Shown here in pieces: positions 30,410 to 40,290 of a stretch of 64,000 nt of DNA (positions within the stretch are counted from its first letter, which is position 1; each line of letters begins with the position of its first letter). The stretch spans positions 3,585,470 to 3,649,469 of the forward strand of contig NC_090610.1 in assembly GCF_004359215.1 (NCBI RefSeq), read 5' to 3'. The notes beneath the pieces were generated by a model. That model had not been told where the DNA came from. It ran no database searches and saw nothing but the letters and a program-made list of their open reading frames with translations. The position numbers and the translations under genes were made by a program. The DNA comes from Bremia lactucae (lineage: Eukaryota > Oomycota > Peronosporomycetes > Peronosporales > Peronosporaceae).

Positions 30410-32200
30410 ACTTGTTGAAGGAAGAAATTGGTCGAGTTGTTTGGATTGAGAAAATTAATTAATGAATGCCTGTGTAGACAATTTCATGGCGCTGCATCGC
30501 TCATGTTGTCGCGTTAAGTATGTTCAAACATTTTTTATTCCGCAACTCGCTCATCGAAGATGAACATTACGATTTATAGTAAGGTACATAGAGCTTAAGT
30601 ATGAATATCACTTAAAAGTATTACGGGCAGGGTGGACAACAGCCGACTGCGAGACTTTGTCCTCTTAGCCAATCAATCTGCTCTTCGCCTACGGATCCGT
30701 GGACTAGACATGATAACACCATCTATACAGAAAATACTGCCAGCAAGAGAGCTCGGAGTAGATATAATATAGAGACGTGAAATGCACACTGTCCCGAAAG
30801 GGCGCTAGCAACGGATAAGTTGTTTGTGGTCATCTTATGGGAAATAGGATCAGGTATTGAGTAATCCGGAGTTAAGCATCTATTTTCACTTACTAGGCTT
30901 TGATGCGATCAACGAAAAATTCGACCGTCTGTTGCGACAAGCGCTGTAAAACCCAACCTCGTCATGCGCAACAAAATTCAAGGAAAGCGCAGGCACTCTT
31001 CGCATTGTGACAAAGAGATTAGTAATATTAATTTCGACGATAAGCAGGCAGTGTAAAAGTCGTGAGCTCGCATAACGAACGACGCCTAGATGTAAAAATT
31101 TGAAGCGCGTGTTGGACGTTATACTTCTGACTACTTGTAGTCGTGTCGAATGCTTTTCTGTCGCTGAATTCTTGAAGAGGACACTATTTACAATGATGGA
31201 CAGTATATCCTTTATACAATAAGAATCTTACCGACTATATCGATAAATAAATCTTAAATTGTATTTTTTATTCAGATACACCTTTTTGTGTTACTTTACC
31301 GCAACACCATGTGACGGGGTCACAACGTGCAATAGAATATAATCTTGCGACTGTGACACAACGATCTAGCAATTGAAAAAAGTTACCAGTAAACAAACCA
31401 TACTTTACGCTTCTACCTTACCGCTAAATATATTTCTTATGGCTCCTGGCTCCTACCCATATGGACCTTTGTCCATATGTAAGCGAGTGTCGCACCCTTT
31501 GCTTTCCGCAACCCACAGCCGTACAGAACGTATTTTGGCTATATTCCTAACTTTCTAACAAGAAACAAATTTATTTAAGCACTTGAGTAAATATTTTAGG
31601 CCAAATATTATTTTCTTTTGGACATTGACATAAAATCAAATTGACAAATTCACTTTTCTAGTGTAACGTTTAATATTTAGGTACCATTGGTTTGGAACAG
31701 TCAATTTCAAACTATCTGCGGTATTGCTCAAATCCAAAGAAGTTTAATTCAGAATTTATCTTCCATAGGGCGGTAGCCTTTACATAGCAGCTCGTGTAGT
31801 TGAGATAGCTTACGAAGCGGACCTTCGGCCTGGTTCACCGCTTATTATTGTATCTTGTATTTAGAAGTATACGGACTTCGGTTAGTAAAGTATATAAGTG
31901 TAACGCGGTGTCCCGTTTCATAAGTATTATTTTCTATAAGAGGAATTACAATAATTATTTCCTATGAGAGGAAATAAATTAAGAAGTACAAAATTGTTAT
32001 TTTTATTAGTTTTTTTACCTTAATAGTTCCAATATTTCCAAATTGGGTAATATTGATGCAAAAAGGCATTAGCTCTATTGATTGGTTGATTTAAGTTCGA
32101 ATCAACCCCGCCAATCGTTATAAAACACGATTGTGCGGTGCGCAATTAGGCGCAATACTCAGTTAATTCTAATCCTTTGAATAACCTTAGGTAGTTAAAG
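30410..32200. other. GH12 upstream region, variant A, with LTR-like tail
   Basis: Holds the presumed promoter of the GH12 gene and about 1.2 kb of AT-rich DNA without a recognised gene. An LTR-like segment lies at about 31902-32150, beginning GTGTAACGCGGTGTCCCG and ending near CCAATCG. The stretch is a slightly diverged copy of 32956-34680 (single-base changes and small indels), and parts differ from the right arm, which carries variant B. Confidence 0.6.
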
Positions 32201-32508
32201 TGTAACGGGGCACTACGACTTGTACTGTTTCAGTACAAGTCCACTTCACACTGCTTCAGTTGTGAGTGGTGCCTTTCGTTAGGCGACGTACACTGTACGT
32301 GCAGAGGAAGACTTCCCTTAAGACAAGTTAACTTAAGAGGGTAAAATGAAAACTGTATTAATATAGTTAAGTGTCTCTTAATCTATCTTTGTAAATGCTG
32401 ACTTAACTATAACCTAATACTAAACATGTAAATGAATTCTTATCTCTATCTTATCTTGTAACTCTCTTTGATTACTTCTACAGCTGATTAGTCTGCGGAA
32501 TAAATAGA
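32201..32508 (-). repeat. Gypsy LTR fragment, truncated at a sequence join
   Basis: Begins TGTAACGGGGCACTACGACT and follows the LTR at 2708-3047 closely, including the stem ACTTGTACTG...CAGTACAAGT and the ending TCTGCGGAATAAATAGA. It stops at the single n at 32509, so its missing part is probably lost at the join. Confidence 0.7.
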
Positions 32509-32509
32509 N
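32509..32509. other. Single-n sequence join
   Basis: One undetermined base separates an LTR fragment from the middle of a GH12 coding sequence. Sequence after it (from 32510) repeats 29964 onward with offset 2546. Some scaffolders write a single n where two contigs are expected to overlap but no overlap was found. Confidence 0.8.
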
Positions 32510-32955
32510 CCAATTGGACTCGCTGGTCCAGTCTTGGTCAACCAGATCATGATTTCAAACTCTTTTTTTTCCGAGTTTGTCGAACTCGTGAACAGATCAT
32601 AGGCGACATTGAATATTGCCGACTTGTCATAGGTTACCGTGTAGTCCATGGCCGATGGAATGGACTTTATAGCCGAGAGAGGAATGGCTTTGAATTGATA
32701 AGCAGCGTTCGCATATGACTTGACGTGTTCCGGGGCGCCAACCCACGTCCAAGTAGTATTCCACGAGGCCTCGAGTGCATTATTGCTGATGCGTGAAGTG
32801 CACTGAGAGCCACTAGTAGCCTTGTTTTTCCCATAAAGATTGTTGTAAATAATATACGGGCCGGCACGCTCTTGGCCCCATTGGTCGCAAAAATTCTTAG
32901 CGTTGGTGATTGAACCGGCGATAGCTGCCAGAGCCGAAACGAAGAGCACTTTCAT
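32510..32955 (-). pseudogene. GH12 gene, 5' part only (copy B, cut by the join)
   Basis: Encodes the first 148 or so residues of the same GH12 protein as copy A, with identical amino acids including the signal peptide and E134. It is cut off at the n at 32509 before the acid/base Glu. Its upstream flank differs from copy A by scattered substitutions and indels, but agrees with the right arm in the positions I checked. It is most likely the same locus or its other allele rather than a second, truncated gene. Confidence 0.75.
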
Positions 32956-35186
32956 ACTTGTTGAAGGAAGAAATTGGTCGAGTTGTTTGGATTGAGAAAA
33001 TTAATTAATGAATGCCTGTGTAGACAATTTCATGGCGCTGCATCGCTCATGTTGTCGCGTTAAGTATGTTCAAACATTTTTTATTCCGCAACTCGCTCAT
33101 CGAAGATGAACATTACGATTTATAGTAAGGTACATAGAGCTTAAGTATGGATATCACTTGAAAATATTACGGGCAGGGTGGACAACAGCCGACTGCGAGA
33201 AATTGTCCTCTTAGCCAATCAATCTGCTCTTCGCCTACGGATCCGTGGACTAGACATGATAACACCATCTATACAGAAAATAATGCCAGCTAGAGAGCTC
33301 GGAGTAGATATAATACAGAGACGTGAAATGCACACTGTCCTGAAAGGGCACTAGCAACGGATAAGTTGTTTGTGGTCATCTTATGGGAAATAGGATCAGG
33401 TATTGAGTAATCCGGAGTTAAGCATCTATTTTCACTTACTAGGCTTTGATGCGATCAACGAAAAATTCGACCGTCTGTTGCGACAAGCGCTGTAAAACCC
33501 AACCTCGTCATGCGCAACAAAATTCAAGGAAAGCGCAGGCACTCTTCGCATTGTGACAAAGAGATTAGTAATATTAATTTCGACGATAAGCAGGCAGTGT
33601 AAAAGTCGTGAGCTCGCATAACGAACGACGTCTAGATGTAAAAATTTGAAGCGCGTGTTGCACGTTATACTTCTGACTACTTGTAGTCGTGTCGAATGCT
33701 TTTCTGTCGCTGAATTCTTGAAGAGGACACTATTTACAGTATATCCTTTATACAATGAGAATCGAAACCGACTCACCATATATTTTTTCTTGAAGCAGAT
33801 CGATAAATAAATCTTAAATTAAATTGTTTTATTCAGATAACCTTTTTGTGTTACTTTACCGTAACTACCATGTGACGGGGTCACAGCATGCAATAGAATA
33901 TAATTGTGCGACTGTGATATAACGATCTAGCAATTGAAAAAAGTTACTAGTAAACAAACCATACTTTACGCTTTTACCTTACCGCTATACATATTTCTTA
34001 TGGCTCCTGGCTCCAACCCATATGGACCTTTGTCCATATGTAAGCGGGTGTCGCACCCTTTGCTTTCCGCAACCCACAGCCGTACAGAACGTATTTTGGC
34101 TATATTCCTAACTTTCTAACAAGAAACAAATTTATTTAAGCACTTGAGTAAATATTTTAGGCCAAATATTTTTTTCTTTTGACATTTTGACATAAAATTA
34201 AATTGACAAATTCACTTTTTTTAGAATAACATTTAATATTTAGGTACCATTGGTTTGGAACAGTCAATTTCAAACTATCTACGGTATTGCTCAAATCCAA
34301 AGAAGTTTAATTTAGAATTTATCTTCCATAGGGCGGTAGCCTTTACATAGCAGCTCGTGTAGTTGAGATAGCTTACGAAGCGGACTTTCGGCCTCACCTT
34401 TTATTATTGTGTCTTGTATTTAAAAGTATACGGACTTCGGCTAGTAAAGTGTAATAGTGTAACGGGGTGTCCCGTTTCATAAGTATTATTTTCTATAAGA
34501 GGAATAGCAATAATTATTTCCTATGAGAGGAAATAAATTAAGAAGTACAAAATTGTTATCTTTATTAGTTTTTTTACCTTAATAGTTCCAATATTTCCAA
34601 ATTGGGTAATATTGATGCAATAAGACATTAGCTCTATTGATTGGTTGATTTAAGTTCGAACCAACCCCGCCAATCGTTATGTTAAAGCCCCTTAGCTACT
34701 TAGAAACCTCCCTCTGTACCCTTGTGTACGTCAAGTTTCAAGGCACCTCACCTTCACAGTAATCAGTGAAAGGTTGACTAGTACTTACCAGTACTAGTGA
34801 AAGGTGTACCGGTACGATCGGGATGTCTGCTACATAAGTAATATTACCTTCAAGAGGATTAGACGGATACAAATGATTTTGACTTTTTCTTAATATTGCC
34901 AATATTAACCCATACACGGTAATGTTGTAGTGACAATGTGGCAGCTCAGTTCATTGGTTGATATAACTCTTCAAATCAACCTTGCCAATCGCTGATAGAC
35001 GCGCAAATGTACGGAAAGCAATGAGTCACAATACATACTTATATTTACATATTAAGTCAGTTAAAGTTGCGCGGTCGTCATGCTTAGTTTGACACCCATT
35101 ACATTCTTTAGCATTACCAGAAGTTTGCCTATTATGTTCGTTAGGATCTCCAGAAGTTTGCCGTGAATTTAATATCCAATATATGA
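32956..35186. other. GH12 upstream region, variant B, and LTR-like remnants
   Basis: Mirrored exactly at 47879-50109. No gene recognised. It contains LTR-like remnants of one family at about 34449-34680 and 34800-35015; both end near GCCAATCG and contain GGTTGATTTAAG or a related stretch. The frame at 33432-33779 has no domain. Confidence 0.55.
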
Positions 35187-35519
35187 TTATAACCCTCGAC
35201 AGTCCATGATTTCGGACCACGGCGTCGAAGAATAACTTTGCGGTGTCTTTCGTATCGCAGTCGTACACGTTGGTGCATAGATGGGTCTCTTTGACAATTT
35301 GTCTACGACGATGCAAATAGCATCATACTCTTCCGACATGGGTAGCCCATTAATAAAGTCCATGGACACTTCTTCCAGAATTCCTCCGGAATAGGGATAG
35401 GAATTATCAATCCTTTCTTTTGCTGGGCTGTTTGAGTTCCATCGAGCGCACTTTTCACATGTCTCCACATGTTTCAGCACTGTCTGAAGTGTTTTCGGCC
35501 AGAAGTGAAATTGCTTCAA
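35187..35519 (-). pseudogene. Gypsy integrase fragment (left arm)
   Basis: Holds the C-terminal part of the integrase zinc-binding region (KHVETCEKCARWN) and the start of the DDE core (LEEVSMDFINGLPMSEEYDA, then ICIVVDKLSKRPIYAPT), with the first catalytic Asp in SMDFI. A frame change follows, with FFDAVVRNHGL continuing in the next frame. It is a pol relic of a Ty3/gypsy element. The inverted copy is at 47546-47878. Confidence 0.75.
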
Positions 35520-36239
35520 CTTAAAGTCAGTTCCGGGAACTCCTGGATGTGTAGTTGTGGCTGTATTGTAAAACTCGTATAGAATCTTCGTCTTTAATTC
35601 TGGTGTATCTGGATTGTGTATTTGCTACTTTGCATCATCTTGCTTGAAGAAAATGAGCCCTTTGTCAATAATGAAGTTGCTATTCGACAATTTTATCAGA
35701 TATTTTTTATTTACTCGTCTTTGCGATATCCTTACTGAGTCGCTTTTCGCACATCGTCGCTAAGATGAACGGGTACAACATGAAACTCGGTGTTGTGGAT
35801 TTGCTTCTGATTGGTTTCTATTGGACGACACTACCCCCCCCCTCGCAACTCCAGATCGTCGAGTAAGAGTTGTGAGACTTCCAGCGAAATGTACTGTATA
35901 AGAGCAATTTAAACAACAAACATCTGTACAATCATGCACGACGTGTGACATATCGGGAACATGGCACGGAGGCACAGCGGTGCGTCGGATGTTCTCCAGA
36001 CACGGCTGGACTAGCCAATGCGACGGCCAAAGTTAGACTGGGAAAACAACGTCAGCATTCGTGCCATCTTTGAAGACACCTTTGTGCAAGGGTGTGTGCT
36101 TAAGTAGAACGTGGCCGCATTACGACGTGCCCGCCTACAGAGGATGGATGACGGAGCATCCACTTGCACACTAAATTGTAGATGTAGACTGAAATGTATA
36201 TTCCATGGAGATACGGACGCCATTTTTTTCTAGAGCAGT

Positions 36240-36402
36240 CCTGATCGCTAATAGCTCTTTTCGTGAGCTGGCAACTTTAATTCATGGGGCCGAGACGTTT
36301 CAAATAAAACGCAACGACGTGGTCGTTGCCGTTGATGCGTTTGGTAATTACACCACACATGCAGAACACAGATGCATCCGTTGTGACGATAAAATGGTGA
36401 TT
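36240..36402 (-). pseudogene. Gypsy RNase H fragment (left arm)
   Basis: Minus-strand translation gives FIVTTDASVFCMCGVITKR followed by NDHVVAFYLKRLGPHELKLP, the pattern of gypsy RNase H (first catalytic Asp in TTDAS). It lies in sense order after the reverse-transcriptase fragment, with stops and frame changes between. The inverted copy is at 46663-46825. Confidence 0.7.
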
Positions 36403-36504
36403 TAATTCCGGCAGGTTTAGAGTCGGTGACTGCTGAAGTACGAGTTTTAATGCGTCGAATGCTCATTGCTGATCCTCGCTTCAAGCTCCGGGGAGTATGT
36501 TGCT

Positions 36505-37335
36505 TGTTTAAATCTCAAAGAGGACGCGATAGCTTGGCAAAATAGCAGATGAATCGAAGGTAGTATCGTGCGAGTCCTAGTAAACTCAGCAACTCCTTGC
36601 GACATATCGGCGCCGAAATCGTTACAATAGTATCGGTTTTCTTTAGGTCGACGCGCAGACCTCGTCGGAAACCATATCCCCTAAAAGCTAAATCTCCTTA
36701 CGACCAAATGCACAATTGGTAAGTCGAGCATAAAGTTTCTCTTTGCGCAACAGGTCGCATATTGCGCACGCGTGACTGACGTGGTCCTCCATTGTACGGG
36801 AGACGATACATATGTCGTCGAGATACACGACAACAAATGTTCCGAGCTGGTCGTACATCTCAACAATTGCTTGTACTTGATCAATCTTGACGCTCCTATC
36901 ATCACACTGAAGGAAACGCATGCCCAGGAATTTAGACAATGCGCAAAGGTTTTCTAACTCGAGTACGCGCATATCCGTAAGAAATCGATCCACCACATCG
37001 GTCGTTGTACCCGTGACAATGTTATCTTTCACAAACACGCCTAATAGCACCGTCTCACTCCCATCCAAATTGTAGAAGACGCAAGAGTCTGTGATGCATT
37101 GTTCAATCCAATGTTGACCAGTGTCGACACACTGGTAACTCGTTCCGAAGGCGTCCAGACTGCTTTAGTCCATAAATGCCGCGTTCCAGCTCAAACGCAA
37201 GCTCCTTGACACTTTTGACACCAAATTTCTTGAGCGTTGCATCGGACTTGCCCATACCGGGAGCAGAATCTTGTAGTCGTTTCCGAGCGATGCCTTGTCA
37301 TAAGCACTAGGAATGTCGCCATGTCTTACTAATAA
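36505..37335 (-). pseudogene. Composite copia/gypsy reverse-transcriptase relic (left arm)
   Basis: In sense order the first half is Ty1/copia RT (RHGDIPSAYDKAS, LERGIYGLKQSGRL, LLGVFVKDNIVTGTT, LSKFLGMRF). The second half is Ty3/gypsy RT (FVVVYLDDICIVSRTMEDHV, LLRKEKLYARLTNCAFG) and its connection domain (CRKELLSLLGLARYYLRF). The switch lies inside one 126-residue frame (37068-36688), at about residue 75. Copia and gypsy RTs are different families, so this is a recombinant of two relics. The inverted copy is at 45730-46560. Confidence 0.8.
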
Positions 37336-37549
37336 TCGGAGAGCAGAAGAAGGATAATGCCATCGAAAAAGCCCCAGAAGGTTTTCAATTGGGAGGTTGG
37401 TTTGGCCGTTAAGGGGCTGGGCTTGACCAACTGGCGGCGTTTGGACGGCCATTCCGAAGGAGTGGGATTCAGTCTTGCCGCCACCTTTACCGAATATGGC
37501 TGGTGATGGGTGGACTGATGCGACTCTCCTGTCGTAAGAATGACTGTTC

Positions 37550-37633
37550 CTAAGACTGGTGTAGGAAACAAATCCATAGTATAGTGCTCAATAACGCACT
37601 ATACTATTTATTTGTTTCCTACACCAGTCTTAG
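37550..37633. repeat. 84-bp near-perfect hairpin (left arm)
   Basis: CTAAGACTGGTGTAGGAAAC opens the left stem and its reverse complement closes the right. An inner stem ATAGTATAGTGC/GCACTATACTAT surrounds a loop of about 8 bases. A few mismatches lie between outer and inner stems. It sits beside the start of the copia RT relic. The inverted copy is at 45432-45515. Confidence 0.85.
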
Positions 37634-38154
37634 ATACAGCGTAACTGCTCCTCCAAAACATATATAGAAAACCATCAATCGCCTGAAACTTTCACTATCC
37701 AACTAAGAACAGCGAGAAAATATCCAATAGTAAAGCAAACTTGTCAAGAACCAAAGTTAATAGTATAGATAGACTTGCCATGTAAACTAAAACTTTTGTC
37801 CTCGAACTTGTCACTCCATATAGGGAAAGCGCTACAAGAACGCTGTCCTGGTGATTAAACCGCGTGTAGTAATACTGAACAATTGTAGAATTCCTGAATT
37901 TCCCATACAAAAGTCCATTTAATATGAAAATTAAACGAAATAAGAATAAAAAAAGTTCTTATCTTTGAATACATTAGGTTGAAAATTATTTTCTATTCGC
38001 ATAAGTACGATTGTTGCTTACCGCACTCGTGATCAAGACCCTCCTCCAATACATGGAGGTAGTGGTCGAGTTTGTCAATCTTCGACTCGAGATCCGACAC
38101 ATAGGTCGGATCTAATTTTCCCTCCTCCACCACAACAATTGGTGGATTCCCACG

Positions 38155-38349
38155 ATGGCCAACGTTGTGAAACGCATCGTAAATTACCGTGATGTGAAGA
38201 GGCAGCAAACACGTTATCTGGTTCGCTGGCGCGATTATACACCTTCGAATGACAGCTGGGAGCCTCGGTCCCAGCTGGTTGCTGACGTTGAGGGCCTCGT
38301 CCGTCAGTATGACGAGATCCATCCGATGGATCAGAAGGTCCTTCGATAA
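38155..38349 (+). pseudogene. Chromodomain tail of a gypsy (chromovirus) pol, copy 1
   Basis: Encodes VVKRIVNYRD, then RYLVRWRDYTPSNDSWEPRS, then QLVADVEGLVRQYDE. The chromodomain aromatic/acidic pattern (YLVRW...WEP) is clear. Chromoviruses use this domain at the integrase C-terminus to target chromatin. The proline-rich linker (IFPPPPQ) just upstream is in a different frame, so the copy is broken. The same segment occurs at 41670-41864 (+), 44716-44910 (-) and 58669-58863 (-). Confidence 0.85.
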
Positions 38350-39319
38350 CATGCGCCGCTGACGCTTGTAATTCGATTGGAAAACGTCAATCCCATCGCT
38401 CATCTCGATAGAGATGCGAGCCCTTCTCCAGGGCAAAGAAAAGCATCCAATTTCTTTGACATTGCGAATAAACGATCTTCAGGCTTGCTTTAACGAGCTT
38501 TGATCTAGCATATTGTTGCAACTATACCATCAATGCTTAAAAAAACATCGAGATAAAAATCTTCTTTAGCGCGAAAGTTCTCCGCGCTAAGATTAAGGCC
38601 ATGTAGCTTTGTCGATATAAATAAAGGATATTTATGAGTAGTCTCTGCAGACAAGCTTCTGACAAGCCATTCGGGCAAAAGCCACGGCGAGACGTTTTAT
38701 TGTCTGCACACCCCTAAGTGGTACCCACTGCAGCAGGAGTACCACAAGAACTTTTATTACGATGGCTTACGCCATCGTCATCACCACTCACAGCAACACG
38801 TGCGGGTGACGGTACAGGAGACGGTGCTGGCGATGGGGAATCATCCTCATCGTCGGAACCAAGCATGCTATAGCTAATATTACAGCACGTCTACCCGTTT
38901 GAGCTTCCTGATTCAAAGGCTCATGGTCGGCCGTTTGACGACGTTGAGGCGACTTTTCCGCTCTCCGGACGTCGGGGAGTCGTCCATCTCGTCCAAACCG
39001 CATTCATAGTCGACCTCCAAAGAGAGGTCGCACTCGCGTGGTGACTCACCACGTGCACCCGCATCATTTAATATGGCGGGAGAAGATGATACTACGGCAG
39101 ACGAAATGTCTGCCGCAAGAGACAAAAATGCGTCGCCCGCGGCTGCATGTACTCCGCTGCCGAAGGCACCGCACTATTCGTACACTGCATGGACTCGTTA
39201 ACCATGCAATAAAACTGAAAATGATGGTTCCGACCAATCAGTATCATTTTCAATTGAGTGGTCTTATAGTGACCACTACATTTAATGACAATCAGAGTGA
39301 TTGTCGTTTAAGGGGAGGG
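38350..39319 (+). mobile_element. Chromovirus 3' untranslated region with polypurine tract
   Basis: Sequence between the chromodomain stop and the LTR, ending in the purine run AAGGGGAGGGG at about 39310-39320 that would prime plus-strand synthesis. It carries on the opposite strand an acidic frame (39125-38913 and on) that is also open in two other copies. Mirrored at 43746-44715; a diverged copy of its outer part is at 57850-58600. Confidence 0.65.
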
Positions 39320-39779
39320 GTAACGTGGTGTACTTGTTACATGAAATCAACAATTAAAGGTTGTTAACAAATATATTATTTAAAAGGTAGATCATATTTG
39401 GAGTAAATTACTTTACATAGTAATATTTGAAAAGCTTCTCCAGTAATATATATAGGCCATTAAAATTAGTTGCTCCGTGGTCCAGTCAGCACTGGATGCG
39501 CGCAAGGAGAGAGACAGATAAGACTTTAATCACATGTTCTGTATAAGTATATAATTAAGTTAGTTTTAAATAGATAGAAACAAAAGAACTAAATTATATT
39601 AAATACAGTTTACTCTTAGCCCTCTAAAGCAAGTGTTTAAAAGAGACCTCTGCACGTACTAGTGAACGTGAAGTGACGTGTGGCACCACTTCCACTGAAG
39701 CAAGGCAAAGTGGAATTGTACTGAAGCAGCCCAAAGTGGACTTGTACTGAAGCAGTACAAGTCAAAAGTGCCCGTTACA
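39320..39779 (+). repeat. Chromovirus LTR (left arm)
   Basis: About 460 bp, from GTAACGTGGTGTACTTG directly after the polypurine tract to GTGCCCGTTACA. Internal features are the ACTTGTACTGAAGCAGTACAAGT stem and AGGCCATTAAAATTAGTT. After the 3' end comes TGGTGCGAAATG, which could act as a primer-binding site if the LTR is read as a 5' LTR. Relatives are at 43286-43745, 54658-55122 and 56789-57202. Confidence 0.8.
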
Positions 39780-40290
39780 TGGTGCGAAATGTTACCGCAA
39801 GAATGTGCTCATATCTCTGTGACCAGGACCAATACAGAAAACTAAAATACAACAAAAGCGAATATGATCTTCTTTCTGAAGCGAAGAGAAACGGACGTGA
39901 GAACGATACGAGGTCAGCTGTCTTCGCGTCCACCACATCACACATGGATCCCGCAATAATCGCATATCTAAAATAAGTTTATACATGTGAATTTTATTGA
40001 TTATCTAAGAATTGGAGCAAGTCCCGACTTTTAGTGTTAAAGTATCGGCAGCTACGAAGTATGATATCTTTCACAAGGCGTTACCATTCTTTTTGGCTAT
40101 TCGATTGCGGAGGTTGGCTGATGACAATTATTACGACTGTCTTGTAGCTTCAAAAGTAAGAGTATTTCGTGGATCTCATTTCGAGACGGCGGACTCGGGT
40201 AGTCTATTGGTTGGCATCTCTTACAGGTCGCAATACATGTGTAGCCTATAAGTATGATTGTGATCACCAGTATTGGCTGCTTAGTGCAAA
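39780..40290 (+). repeat. Repeat segment following the LTR (shared with 55123-55634)
   Basis: Nearly identical to 55123-55634 and ends abruptly where that similarity ends. It contains short open frames (39779-39976, 40012-40251) with no recognised domain. It may be internal sequence of an LTR element or DNA co-duplicated with the LTR. Confidence 0.6.
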
